Position numbers and translations under genes: made by a program. Below, one piece after another: positions 32,941-41,880 of a stretch of 64,000 bases of DNA (position 1 is the first letter of the stretch; each line of letters opens with the position of its first letter). The DNA lies in the NCBI RefSeq assembly GCF_900101625.1, contig NZ_FMYZ01000003.1:124001-188000 (forward strand), written 5' to 3'. The notes under the pieces were generated by a model that was not told where the DNA came from, searched no databases, and saw only the letters and a list, made by a program, of their open reading frames with translations. The stretch is from Cupriavidus sp. YR651 (GTDB lineage: Bacteria; Pseudomonadota; Gammaproteobacteria; Burkholderiales; Burkholderiaceae).

Positions 32941-34443
32941 TCAGGCGGATGCTATGCGCCAGACGCGCGGACCGCTGGCATGAATACTGTCGCCGCCGGA
33001 GTCGACGGCAACGACAACGGGCAGGTTCTCCACGTCGAACTCGTAGATCGCCTCCATGCCAAGATCGGCAAAGGCAAGCACGCGTGACGATCGCACGGCC
33101 TTGGAGATCAGGTAGGCGGCGCCACCGGTCGCGGCCAGATACACGCAGCCGTTTCCCACGATCGCGTCGATCGCAGTGGGGCCTCGCTCTGCCTTACCGA
33201 CCATGCCGAGCAGGCCGGTGGCCGGGAGCATGCGCGCGGCAAACTTGTCCATGCGCGTCGACGTCGTGGGTCCGCACGGGCCGACCACTTCGTCGCGCAC
33301 TGGATCGACCGGACCGACGTAGTAAATCATGCGATTGCGGAAATCCACGGGCAGGGGCTCTCCACGCGCCAGCATATCGTCGATGCGCTTGTGGGCGGCG
33401 TCACGTCCAGTCAGCATACGCCCCGAAAGCAGTAGCGTCTCGCCGGCGCGCCAGGTCGAGATGTCCTTCCGCGTCAGCGTATCGAGGTTGACCTTGCGGC
33501 TTTCTATCCCATCGGGCATCGGCAGGTCCGGCCAGAGGTCCGGCGACGCAGTGCTCAGCATGGCGGGGCCGTCGCCGTCGAGAGTGAAGCTCGCATGTCG
33601 AGTCGCCGCGCAGTTCGGCACCACCGCGACCGGCATGCTCGCCGCGTGCGTGGGATAGGTCGCGATCTTCACGTCAAGTACGGTGGTCAGGCCACCGAGG
33701 CCTTGCGCGCCGATACCGAGCGCATTGATGCGGTCATGGATCGCGATGCGCAATGCTTCCAGGTCGTTGCGGGGGCCGCGCGCCTTGAGTTCGAGCATAT
33801 CCAGCGGCTCGGTCAGGCTCTGCTTGGCCAGCAGCATTGCTTTCTCCGCAGTGCCGCCTATGCCGATACCAAGCATGCCAGGCGGACACCAGCCGGCGCC
33901 CATCGCGGGCACCATGTCCACGATCCAGTCCGCCACCGAATCACTCGGCATCAGCACGGCGAACTTGCTCTTGTTCTCGCTGCCACCACCCTTGGCCATG
34001 ACGTCGACGGTAACGACACTGCCGGGCACCAGTTCGACGTGCACTATCGCAGGCGTGTTGTCCCCGGTATTGCGCCGCGAAAATAGCGGATCCTCGACGA
34101 TGCTTGCCCGCAATCTGTTATCGGGGTCCAGGTAGGCGCGGCGCACACCGGCATTGGCCGCATCGACCACGCTTGCCGGAAAGCCGGCGAGCCGTACGTC
34201 CATGCCGACGCGCACGAAGATGTTGACGATGCCGGTGTCCTGACAGATCGGTCTTCGGCCTTCGGCACACATCCGGGAGTTGATCAGGATCTGAGCGATT
34301 GCCTGCTTCGCGGGCGGGCTGGCTTCGCGCGAGTACGCGTGAGACAGGTGCCGGATGTAGTCGGGCGGGTGATGGTGGCTGATGAACTGCAGCGCCGCGG
34401 CGATGCTGTCGACGAAATCCACGTACGTGATAGTGGTGGTCAT
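32941..34443 (-). CDS. Class I fumarate hydratase
   Basis: A 500-residue oxygen-sensitive, iron-sulfur fumarase (FumA/FumB type). The N-terminal alpha part has ICQDTGI, the middle VPNCAATRH, and the C-terminal beta part GPCGPTTSTRMD; the three Cys would bind the [4Fe-4S] cluster. It hydrates fumarate to L-malate. It is the last gene of the 3-hydroxybenzoate operon, 18 bp after gentisate dioxygenase, and would feed the fumarate released by fumarylpyruvate hydrolase into the TCA cycle. Annotation as L(+)-tartrate dehydratase is the main alternative, but the context favours fumarase. Confidence 0.93.
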   Translation of the reverse strand: MTTTITYVDFVDSIAAALQFISHHHPPDYIRHLSHAYSREASPPAKQAIAQILINSRMCAEGRRPICQDTGIVNIFVRVGMDVRLAGFPASVVDAANAGVRRAYLDPDNRLRASIVEDPLFSRRNTGDNTPAIVHVELVPGSVVTVDVMAKGGGSENKSKFAVLMPSDSVADWIVDMVPAMGAGWCPPGMLGIGIGGTAEKAMLLAKQSLTEPLDMLELKARGPRNDLEALRIAIHDRINALGIGAQGLGGLTTVLDVKIATYPTHAASMPVAVVPNCAATRHASFTLDGDGPAMLSTASPDLWPDLPMPDGIESRKVNLDTLTRKDISTWRAGETLLLSGRMLTGRDAAHKRIDDMLARGEPLPVDFRNRMIYYVGPVDPVRDEVVGPCGPTTSTRMDKFAARMLPATGLLGMVGKAERGPTAIDAIVGNGCVYLAATGGAAYLISKAVRSSRVLAFADLGMEAIYEFDVENLPVVVAVDSGGDSIHASGPRVWRIASA

Positions 34444-34461
34444 ATATCCGCGGGTTCCGGC

Positions 34462-35505
34462 TCAGAAACGCTGCTCGCGGAACAGGCCGAGTTTCTCCTG
34501 TGCGACGCGATCCGAATACGAGAACAGCACCAGGTCATCGCCCGCGTGCAGTGTGTAGCGTGCCCATCCGGGGACGACGACAATATCGTGTGGCTGGATT
34601 TCGAGTCGCTGATCGCCGACCATGACGTGTCCGCTGCCTTCCACGCAAATAAAGACCGTGCTGTCAGTGGAGCGGTACGGCGACGTCGAAAAGCCCGCCG
34701 GCAGCAGGCGGATCATCGTGGCGATGGTCGGCATTGCCCAGCCCCCATCCACGGGGTTGGTGTAGCGCATCAGGTAGCCGGCATGCCGATCAGGGTCGCC
34801 AGCGCGCAGGAGCGCGTACAGCGCATCGCGCGTGCGCGCGTACGGATAGTTGAAGACGGGAGAGTTCAGTGTGGGAGCTTTGTACCCGACGGGCATCAGG
34901 CCAGTGCCATAGCGTGCAAGGGCGTCGCCAGCCGGGCGCGTGACTGGCGCTTCATCGGCTGCGAACTCCTCGCGAAAGCCACCGTTGAAGAAGGAGACAA
35001 TTGGAATGTCGAGGCCATCGACCCATATCATCGGCGCGTCGCCTTCATGGCCGTGATGATGCCAGGTCCACGCGGGCGTGATGACAAAGTCGCCGGGTTC
35101 CATGTAGGTCTTTTCACCGTCCACTGCGGTGTAGGCGCCAGAACCCTCGATGATGAACCGCAACGCCGATTGGGTGTGGCGATGCGCCGGTGCCACTTCC
35201 CCCGGCTGAATCAACTGCAGGCCCGCATACATGGTATTGGTGACGCGCGATGTGCCAGGCAGGCCCGGGTTTTCCATCAGCAGTACTCGGCGCTCTGCTT
35301 CCTCGGCGGAGATCAACGTGGCCGACTCCATCAGGTAGGGTCGCGCCGTAGCGTAGGCCCAGCGGTGCGCAAGACCAGTCGGAGTCGGCTCGGTCGGAAT
35401 CAGCCTGCGCAGCCGGGTCCAGAGCGCTGCCATCGCGTGCGGCTCCAGTTCGCGGTAGAACGACTCGCGCCGGTTCAGAAGATCGGGGGAAGGGTTGGTC
35501 GTCAT
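34462..35505 (-). CDS. Gentisate 1,2-dioxygenase
   Basis: A 347-residue bicupin protein. The first cupin carries the Fe(II) ligands in APAHRHTQSALRFIIEG (His108, His110) and a late His in WTWHHHGHEG (149-153); a second cupin without full ligands follows (VFICVEGSGHVMVGDQ). The length matches NagI/GtdA enzymes. It opens the ring of gentisate between C1 and C2 to give maleylpyruvate. It lies 21 bp after the isomerase gene and 18 bp before the fumarase gene. Confidence 0.96.
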   Translation of the reverse strand: MTTNPSPDLLNRRESFYRELEPHAMAALWTRLRRLIPTEPTPTGLAHRWAYATARPYLMESATLISAEEAERRVLLMENPGLPGTSRVTNTMYAGLQLIQPGEVAPAHRHTQSALRFIIEGSGAYTAVDGEKTYMEPGDFVITPAWTWHHHGHEGDAPMIWVDGLDIPIVSFFNGGFREEFAADEAPVTRPAGDALARYGTGLMPVGYKAPTLNSPVFNYPYARTRDALYALLRAGDPDRHAGYLMRYTNPVDGGWAMPTIATMIRLLPAGFSTSPYRSTDSTVFICVEGSGHVMVGDQRLEIQPHDIVVVPGWARYTLHAGDDLVLFSYSDRVAQEKLGLFREQRF

Positions 35506-35526
35506 GGTCAGGCTTTCGGTTCGTGA

Positions 35527-36165
35527 TCAGTGGGCGGCTACATAGTCGGGCTGAGCGCTCGGCGCGGACACGCGGAAGGCCTCATGGCGCATGCAGTGCT
35601 CATAGGTGCGGCGCACGCGCGGGAACGGCTCGAGGCTGAACGAAGCACGCAGCGCATTGGCGACCTGCGGTACCAGGCAGCAGTCCGCAAGCGTTGGGTT
35701 GTCTCCGACACACCAGCTGCCGTCCTCGGGAAGCCATCGCTCCAACGCGCTGAATCCCGCCGTCAGCCAGTGCGCAACCCATTCGGATTTGCGCGCATCG
35801 TCCACGCCAAGTGGGCCGGCGAGGTACTTCTGGATGCGCATGTTGTTCAGCGGGTGGATGTCGCATGCAATAGTCAGCGCGATCTCGAGCACGCGCGTAC
35901 GCAGTGGCCCCTCGGCGGGCACCATGCGCGGCTCGGGCCATTCTCGATCAAGGTGGTCGATGATCGCGAGCGACTGCGTAATCATGTGCGGGCCGTCATG
36001 CAGTGTCGGTACGAGGCGGTTTGGATTGAGCCCACAGTACTGAGGGCCGTGCTGCTCGCCCGCACGCAGGTTCACCCCAATATGGTTCCAGGGGATTCCC
36101 TTCAGCGCCATGGCGATACGTACACGATAGGCCGCCGAGCTATTGAAGAAGTTGTACAGATCCAT
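35527..36165 (-). CDS. nagL: Maleylpyruvate isomerase, glutathione-dependent (zeta-class GST)
   Basis: A 212-residue GST-fold protein. NFFNSSAAYRVRIAMALKG at the N-terminus has the SSAxxRVR motif of zeta-class maleylpyruvate/maleylacetoacetate isomerases that binds glutathione. NPNRLVPTL and TQSLAIIDHLD complete the thioredoxin part. It isomerises maleylpyruvate to fumarylpyruvate. ATG 36165 was chosen to match NagL; an in-frame GTG at 36180 overlapping the hydrolase stop is possible but adds a non-family extension. It is 15 bp after the hydrolase gene. Confidence 0.92.
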   Translation of the reverse strand: MDLYNFFNSSAAYRVRIAMALKGIPWNHIGVNLRAGEQHGPQYCGLNPNRLVPTLHDGPHMITQSLAIIDHLDREWPEPRMVPAEGPLRTRVLEIALTIACDIHPLNNMRIQKYLAGPLGVDDARKSEWVAHWLTAGFSALERWLPEDGSWCVGDNPTLADCCLVPQVANALRASFSLEPFPRVRRTYEHCMRHEAFRVSAPSAQPDYVAAH

Positions 36166-36180
36166 CGTTGGGGCTCGCAC

Positions 36181-36876
36181 TCAGGCTACGCGGACTTCAA
36201 TTTCAGTCAGACCCGCGACACCGCCACGCATGAGCTCGCCGCTTCGTACCGGGCCCACGCCTTCAGGGGTGCCCGTGAACACGAGATCGCCCGGTTGCAG
36301 TTCGAAGTACGTCGACAGGTTTGCAATGATCTCTGGCACGGACCAGATCAGCTTGTCCAGGTCGCTGCGCTGGCGATCCTCGCCATTGACCTGTAGCCAG
36401 ATCTCGCCGTCGGTGGGATGTCCGACATCGTTGGCCGGATGCAGCAACGACACCGGGGCGGATTGGTCGAAGCTCTTGCCGAGTTCCCAGGGACGGCCAC
36501 GGTCGCGCGCGGAGATCTGCAGGTCACGCCGGGTCATGTCGATACCAACCGCGTATCCCAGGATGTGCGCATTGGCGCGTTCGATTGGGATATTGCGGCC
36601 TCCCATGCCGATGGCAGCGACAAGTTCAATCTCGAAGTGGAACTGTTCGGTGCCCGGCGGATAGGCGATCCGCGCGCCACCGCCGATTGGCGCGACAACG
36701 ATCGCATCGGTCGGCTTGCAGAAGAAGAACGGGGCTTCCCGGCTCGGGTCCATGCCCATCTCACGTACATGGGCCGCGTAGTTGCGACCGACGCAGTAGA
36801 TGCGACGGACGGGAAACTCGCCGCCACCGGCTACGGGAATCGTGGTTGCGGAGGCGGGCGGGATGACGAAGGTCAT
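36181..36876 (-). CDS. nagK: Fumarylpyruvate hydrolase (FAH family)
   Basis: A 231-residue FAH-fold hydrolase of the NagK size class. IYCVGRNYAAHVREMG, a metal-binding FHFEIELVAAIG (Glu-x-Glu) and GYAVGIDMTRRDLQ, then FTGTPEGVGPV are family signatures. It splits fumarylpyruvate into fumarate and pyruvate. The start ATG 36874-36876 gives the normal N-terminus; the longer frame overlaps the hydroxylase gene. It lies 41 bp after the hydroxylase gene. Confidence 0.93.
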   Translation of the reverse strand: MTFVIPPASATTIPVAGGGEFPVRRIYCVGRNYAAHVREMGMDPSREAPFFFCKPTDAIVVAPIGGGARIAYPPGTEQFHFEIELVAAIGMGGRNIPIERANAHILGYAVGIDMTRRDLQISARDRGRPWELGKSFDQSAPVSLLHPANDVGHPTDGEIWLQVNGEDRQRSDLDKLIWSVPEIIANLSTYFELQPGDLVFTGTPEGVGPVRSGELMRGGVAGLTEIEVRVA

Positions 36877-36917
36877 GGGGAACTCCTGGTGCTTGGGAAG
36901 ATTGTCGGAATAGGGGG

Positions 36918-38117
36918 TTACGCGGCGAGGCAGGTCTCTGCCTTCCAGCCGTAGAGCCATTCGAGCGCGTCATAGAAGCGTTCGGGCGTGCGGTTCTTCC
37001 ACAACGCATTGCGCACGAGCCGCTCCATGCCGGAGGCGTGGCACAGTCGGCCAAACTCGCGCGTCGACAGGACGACGCGCGCAGTGCGCGTAGCACGGGC
37101 ATCCTGGTAGACCGAGAACGCGCGTGGGAGGTCGCCATCGCATGCGCGTACGGCGGCGCCTAACGTGACGGCATCTTCCATCGCCATGCATGCGCCCTGC
37201 GCAAGGTATTGCAGCAATGGATGGGCGGCATCGCCGAGCAGCGTGATTCGGCCGTACGTCCACTGCGCGATGGGCTCGCGGTCGGCCGTCGCCCAACGCC
37301 GCCATGTCGTGGGTAGTGAGAGCAGACGTTGGGGGCGGGTATCGATGTTCTCGAAGTATGAGAGCACCTCGGCCTGGCTGCCGTCGCTGACGCCCCAGGT
37401 TTCCTGCTGGCGGCTGTGGAACGTGACCACGAGGTTGTACTGTTCGCCCGCGCGGACCGGGTAGTGCACGACGTGGCAATTCGATCCGACCCAAAGCACT
37501 GGCGCGTTCCATTGCATGTCCCGCGGGAAGTGCTCGGCATCGATCACGGCACGATAGACCACGTGCCCCGACACGCGCGGCGGATCCCCCACTAGTTGCT
37601 GGCGAATCGCGGACTTCACGCCGTCGGCGCCAATTAGCGCACAGCCATGAAAACGGTTCCCCTGCTCGTCCATCGCGATGACACCGTCGGCCGTCTGCGT
37701 GACTTCGGCAATGCGCGTCGCCGTGACGAACTCGATGCGATCGGTTTCGCGCACGCCCTCAAGCAGGGAGTTGTGGACGTCGGCGCGATGCGTGACCGCA
37801 TAAGGATTGCCAAAGCGCCTGCGGAATGCGTCACCAACGGGAATATCGGCTACGGTCTTGCCGTCGATCGCATCGATCATCATCATGTGATCGGTGTAGA
37901 CCGCATGCGCGCGGGCGCGCTCACCAACGCCGAGCGCATCGAGCGCGGCGAATGCGTTGGGGCCAAACTGCACGCCGGCACCAATCTCGCCGATGACGCT
38001 TGCTTGCTCGAGCACTTTCACATGGCATCCTTCCCGCGCCAAGGCGAGCGCCGCCGCAAGGCCTCCGATGCCGCCGCCAACGACAAGGACCGGCGCTGAT
38101 TGAGTGGTAATACGCAT
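36918..38117 (-). CDS. FAD-dependent 3-hydroxybenzoate 6-hydroxylase-like monooxygenase
   Basis: A 399-residue group A flavoprotein: VVGGGIGGLAAALALAREG near residue 10 binds FAD, GADGVKSAIR is the DG motif, and ITLLGDAAHPLLQYLAQG the GD motif. FGNPYAVTHRADVHNSLLE is typical of 3-hydroxybenzoate 6-hydroxylases (NagX/MhbM/XlnD type). The enzyme would hydroxylate 3-hydroxybenzoate at C6 to gentisate using NADH. Its place directly before the gentisate genes supports this over salicylate 1-hydroxylase. The start at 38115-38117 follows the family; 65 upstream codons are rejected. Confidence 0.92.
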   Translation of the reverse strand: MRITTQSAPVLVVGGGIGGLAAALALAREGCHVKVLEQASVIGEIGAGVQFGPNAFAALDALGVGERARAHAVYTDHMMMIDAIDGKTVADIPVGDAFRRRFGNPYAVTHRADVHNSLLEGVRETDRIEFVTATRIAEVTQTADGVIAMDEQGNRFHGCALIGADGVKSAIRQQLVGDPPRVSGHVVYRAVIDAEHFPRDMQWNAPVLWVGSNCHVVHYPVRAGEQYNLVVTFHSRQQETWGVSDGSQAEVLSYFENIDTRPQRLLSLPTTWRRWATADREPIAQWTYGRITLLGDAAHPLLQYLAQGACMAMEDAVTLGAAVRACDGDLPRAFSVYQDARATRTARVVLSTREFGRLCHASGMERLVRNALWKNRTPERFYDALEWLYGWKAETCLAA

Positions 38118-38145
38118 GAGATTCCTTATTGAACGAAACGAGGGG

Positions 38146-39522
38146 CTATTGGCCGTCCAACGCCGCAGGTAGCGCAGTGTCCTGCGAACGCGTCTCGCGA
38201 TGGGTGGATGGCTCCACATGCACCAGACGCAGGAAGAGGATCGCCGCAGCAGCAATCGCGGCCGGAACGGCACTGCACAGGAAAATGGTCTTGATGCTGA
38301 AACCGCTGGCAAGCAGGGCGCCTACGATCAGCGGTCCCGTGACCTGGCCCATGCGGCCGAGCGCCATGGCCCAACCCACGCCCGTAGCGCGCATCCCGCT
38401 CGGGTAGCTCTGCACAGCGAGGCTCAGCAACCCCGAGCTGCCAGCGCCAAAGAGGAATCCGGACAGGGTGGCCGCGATGGCCAGTGAGCTCAGCGATTGG
38501 GTGATATAGCCGAGCGGTGACACGCTGAGCGCGCCGAGCACGAACAGTAGCGGCAGCGTGCGGTATGGACCGAAACGGTCGACGAGACGGCCGCCTGTAG
38601 CCGTGCCGGCGACGCTCCCGAGATTGATCAACGCGACCACGAGCGCGGCATCCTGTTCGCCAACGCCTTCGCCGCGCAGCAGCGCGGGCGTCCACAGCAC
38701 CAGGACGATCAACAGCACGAAGCACATGAAAAAGCCGGCCCAGAGCAGCAACGTGGGTGCTAGTCGGTCCCGTGACAACAACTGCCGGAATGGCAGGCCG
38801 CGTACGCGCTCTTCGGTATCGACATAGATGACGTCGCCAGCGGCAGGACGACCGGTCATTCGCGCAACGATTGCGCGCACTGCATGCTGACTGTCTCCGC
38901 GCCGGAGCAGGAAGGGCAAGGACTCGGGCAGTGCGGCAATGACCAGCAGCGCCAGCGCGAAGGGCAGCACGCCGCCCAGATAGAACAATGCGGGCCAGCC
39001 GTAGTGAGGCACGATGTACGAACTGGCGAGCGCGCCTAAGGCGCCGCCGAGCGGAAATCCTGCATAGAGCACACCGGTCATCATGCCGCGCATGGGCCGT
39101 GGGGTGTACTCGGCCGATAGCGCAAGCAAGTTTGGAATAGCGCCACCGAGACCCAGACCGGCGAGAAATCGCACGAGCAGCAGGTCCGGCAGCGTGGGCG
39201 CATGCGGTGTCAACAGCGAGAACAGCGCAAAGATCACAATAGCGCCCGCAAGCAGCCAACGCCGGCCAATGCGATCGGCCAACGGACCGAGGAGGAACGC
39301 GCCGAGCATGGCGCCGAGCAGCCCCGCGGAGAAAACCTGGCCGAACAGCGCGATGGGAATGTCGAGCGAGGAGGACATCGCCTTGGCCGCAAAGCCGATC
39401 GCCTGCGTATCAAAGCCGTCCATCAGCACGATCAGGAAGCAAACGAAAAAGATGCGAAGCCGGTAGCCGCCAAGTGGCCGTGCATCGATGACCGACGCAA
39501 TGCTGGCAGGGGGTGAGTGCAT
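38146..39522 (-). CDS. MFS aromatic acid:H+ symporter (AAHS family), 3-hydroxybenzoate uptake
   Basis: A 458-residue 12-TM permease with the AAHS signature LMDGFDTQAIGF in TM1 (the acidic pair is needed for transport in PcaK/MhbT relatives), the loop GPLADRIGRRWLL, and a second-half repeat GGRLVDRFGPYR. It is the first gene of the operon, 28 bp before the hydroxylase, so 3-hydroxybenzoate or gentisate is the likely substrate. A LysR gene is divergent, with a long inverted repeat between. Confidence 0.93.
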   Translation of the reverse strand: MHSPPASIASVIDARPLGGYRLRIFFVCFLIVLMDGFDTQAIGFAAKAMSSSLDIPIALFGQVFSAGLLGAMLGAFLLGPLADRIGRRWLLAGAIVIFALFSLLTPHAPTLPDLLLVRFLAGLGLGGAIPNLLALSAEYTPRPMRGMMTGVLYAGFPLGGALGALASSYIVPHYGWPALFYLGGVLPFALALLVIAALPESLPFLLRRGDSQHAVRAIVARMTGRPAAGDVIYVDTEERVRGLPFRQLLSRDRLAPTLLLWAGFFMCFVLLIVLVLWTPALLRGEGVGEQDAALVVALINLGSVAGTATGGRLVDRFGPYRTLPLLFVLGALSVSPLGYITQSLSSLAIAATLSGFLFGAGSSGLLSLAVQSYPSGMRATGVGWAMALGRMGQVTGPLIVGALLASGFSIKTIFLCSAVPAAIAAAAILFLRLVHVEPSTHRETRSQDTALPAALDGQ

Positions 39523-39558
39523 GGGTCTCCTTGGATGCGCGGTCTGGTTATGTGCACA

Positions 39559-39602
39559 GCATCGGATTGGGTTGTTGCCGCGCTTCGGGCCAATCCGGAT
39601 GC
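39559..39602. promoter_or_regulatory. Long inverted repeat in the divergent 3-hydroxybenzoate/LysR promoter region
   Basis: GCATCGGATTGG (39559-39570) and CCAATCCGGATGC (39590-39602) are complementary apart from one extra C, around a 19-nt centre. It sits between the permease and LysR genes, where a LysR-type activator would bind. Confidence 0.6.
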
Positions 39603-39666
39603 CCGAAGTCTGGTTCCTTACCTATCATTCGGCAATCAAATGACGGTAATGACGCTCATGAACGAA

Positions 39667-40572
39667 ATGGATAACTTCGATATGAACCTGCTCCGCGTGT
39701 TCGATGCGCTATGGCGGCACGGACATCTCGGCAGGGCGGCCGAGGAGGTCGGCGTTAGCCAGCCAGCGATGTCACATGCACTGCAACGCATGCGCGAGCA
39801 GCTTGGGGACCCGCTATTCCTGAAGGTGCGCACGGGGATGCAGCCGTCTCCACGCGCTGTCGTGCTGGCGCCTGTCGTACAGGGCGTGCTGTCGCAGGTG
39901 CGTGAGCATCTGCTGACAGCGCCGCGATTCGATCCGTCGCAGGCGCGCCGAACGTTCACGCTGGCCCTGTCGGACGTAGGTGAGGCGGCGTTCTTGCCGC
40001 GGCTGCTTGCGCGGCTCATGAAAGATGCGCCGCATGTGGATGTGCATACCGTTTCGCCGCGGCACACGGATATCATGGATCAGCTCGAACGCGGCAGGAT
40101 TGACCTGGCTATCGGCTTCTATCCAGATCTTGGCGGAACGGACGTGTTTCAGCAGCGGCTATTCCGGCATGGCTTCGTCTGCCTGGCGCGCAAGAATCAT
40201 CCGGTTGCCAAGGGGCGCATAACCGGAGAACAGTTCCGCACGCTGTCTCACGCGGTCATCCAGAGCGAAAGCCGCAGTCAGGAGCTCGTCGAGGAATATT
40301 TGCGCCAGCACGGCGTCGTCCGCCGGGAGCTTTTGCGATCCCCCCATTTTCTGAGCATTCCGCTCGTGGTCGCGTCGACCGATCTCGTCGTGACCGTGCC
40401 CTTGCCGGTCGGCGAACTGTTCGCGCGTATTGCGGATGTGCAGGTACTCAAGCCGCCGTTCCCCATTCCGTCGTTCGACCTCAGGCAACATTGGCATCGT
40501 TGTCAGCATGACGATCCGGGTAATCGCTGGCTGCGCGCCATCACGCAGGAATTGTTCGGAGAGTCGCGTTGA
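39667..40572 (+). CDS. LysR-family regulator of the 3-hydroxybenzoate/gentisate operon
   Basis: A 301-residue LysR protein: HTH with LGRAAEEVGVSQPAMSHALQRMREQLGD (two pieces), then PRAVVLAPVV and an effector domain containing QHWHRCQHDDPGNRWLR near the C-terminus, typical of the NagR/NahR/LinR group that responds to aromatic carboxylates. Start ATG 39667 aligns with the paralogue at 45775; in-frame ATGs at 39640 and 39658 are alternatives and none has a clear SD. Divergent from the operon it presumably activates. Confidence 0.9.
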   Translation: MDNFDMNLLRVFDALWRHGHLGRAAEEVGVSQPAMSHALQRMREQLGDPLFLKVRTGMQPSPRAVVLAPVVQGVLSQVREHLLTAPRFDPSQARRTFTLALSDVGEAAFLPRLLARLMKDAPHVDVHTVSPRHTDIMDQLERGRIDLAIGFYPDLGGTDVFQQRLFRHGFVCLARKNHPVAKGRITGEQFRTLSHAVIQSESRSQELVEEYLRQHGVVRRELLRSPHFLSIPLVVASTDLVVTVPLPVGELFARIADVQVLKPPFPIPSFDLRQHWHRCQHDDPGNRWLRAITQELFGESR

Positions 40573-40704
40573 CATTCGTCGAGTCGATCATCTTCGGTCG
40601 TCTCATGCCGTCCCTGACTAAGACGGCCGCGTCGAGACGCTGGCACGGCGATCGTAACGGCGGGAATGCGAGGAACAACGTAGGTCATATGGAATTCCAG
40701 ATTG

Positions 40705-40740
40705 GAGGTCTCGCGGTACCGATACCCTATGCGAGACCTC
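40705..40740. terminator. Hairpin between convergent LysR and porin genes
   Basis: GAGGTCTCGC and GCGAGACCTC form a perfect 10-bp stem with a 16-nt loop between converging genes. There is no T-run, so termination is likely but not certain. Confidence 0.55.
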
Positions 40741-40760
40741 GGAGCAGCCCCCGGCCGCGA

Positions 40761-41852
40761 TCAAAAGACATGCTTGACGCCGACCATCGCCCCCAGTTGC
40801 GACGCGCCCGGCACAGGATTGGACCCGGCCGACCCGCTGCTGACGGAAAGCGCCAGTTGGCCATGGTTGTTGATGTAGCCTGCCGTGCCGTAGATGGAAG
40901 TGCGCTTGGAGAAGCTGTAGACGCCGCGCAACGCATACAGCATCGCGCTGTTGCCATTGCCGTGATAGTGCAGGTAATAGATCTGGCCGGCCACATTGAA
41001 GGTCGGCGTCAGATCATGGGACGCGCCCGCGTACCAAAGATCGCTCAACCCCGTGGGACTTCCTTCATTGTCGCGGCGCAACCAGCCCACACCTACCTTC
41101 GTGCGCTCCAATAGCGCATACGCGCTGAGCGACAAGCGCTCGTCGGACTTCCCACTTGCGTTTAACCCGGCAAACGCGCCTGGCCCGCCGCGGATCGCAT
41201 CATAGGCCGCTGCCAGGCCGAATTGCCCGGTCTCGTACTGCACCATTGCCGACCACTCGCGGCAGGCAGAGTGATCTGCCGGGTTCTCGCCCGCACAGTT
41301 TGTACCGGCCGGACTCGGTCCCGCATTCACTGCGTCGCGGCCAAGGCTATAGGTCGCCCCAAGTGTTAGCCCTCCGAACTTGCCCTTGTAGGCAATGGTA
41401 TTGTCAGCACGCGCGTTGGGAATGTAGCTATCCAGCGAGCCGGAACCAAACGAATTCGGTCCGAGAATGTCCGGGTCGAGCATTGCCCAGAACAGCATCG
41501 TGTATTGACGCCCCAGCGATACCTGCCCCCAGTTGCCAGACAGTCCGACCCAGGCCTGGCGTCCGAACAGGCGACCGCCCTGGTTACCGACGCCCGAGTC
41601 TGGCGAGAAGCCAGATTCCAGCGCGAAGTTTGCCTTTGTTCCGCCGCCAATATCTTCGCTCCCACGCAGACCCCAACGGGATGGCACGGTGCCAGATAGC
41701 GAGTTCATGCGGACGACGCTGTTGTTGGCGGAGCCAACGTGATTGACGTATTCGACACTGCTGTCTACCACGCCATAGAGCGTGACAGATTGGGCGCAGG
41801 CGAGCGCCGGCATGGCGGCGGCACATGCCAGCGCCAGTTCATTGAATTTCAT
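40761..41852 (-). CDS. Gram-negative porin (OpcP/Burkholderia-type trimeric porin)
   Basis: A 363-residue outer-membrane beta-barrel. Signal peptide of about 20 residues ending ACA, then QSVTLYGVVDSSVEYVNHVG, the typical first strand of betaproteobacterial general porins; SRWGLRGSEDIGGGTKANF, RLFGRQAWVGLSG and the terminal GVKHVF with C-terminal Phe for BAM recognition. It probably admits aromatic acids together with the permease upstream (28 bp away, same strand). Confidence 0.94.
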   Translation of the reverse strand: MKFNELALACAAAMPALACAQSVTLYGVVDSSVEYVNHVGSANNSVVRMNSLSGTVPSRWGLRGSEDIGGGTKANFALESGFSPDSGVGNQGGRLFGRQAWVGLSGNWGQVSLGRQYTMLFWAMLDPDILGPNSFGSGSLDSYIPNARADNTIAYKGKFGGLTLGATYSLGRDAVNAGPSPAGTNCAGENPADHSACREWSAMVQYETGQFGLAAAYDAIRGGPGAFAGLNASGKSDERLSLSAYALLERTKVGVGWLRRDNEGSPTGLSDLWYAGASHDLTPTFNVAGQIYYLHYHGNGNSAMLYALRGVYSFSKRTSIYGTAGYINNHGQLALSVSSGSAGSNPVPGASQLGAMVGVKHVF

Positions 41853-41880
41853 GTATCTCCTCCTCGAGATTCTGTTTTTC

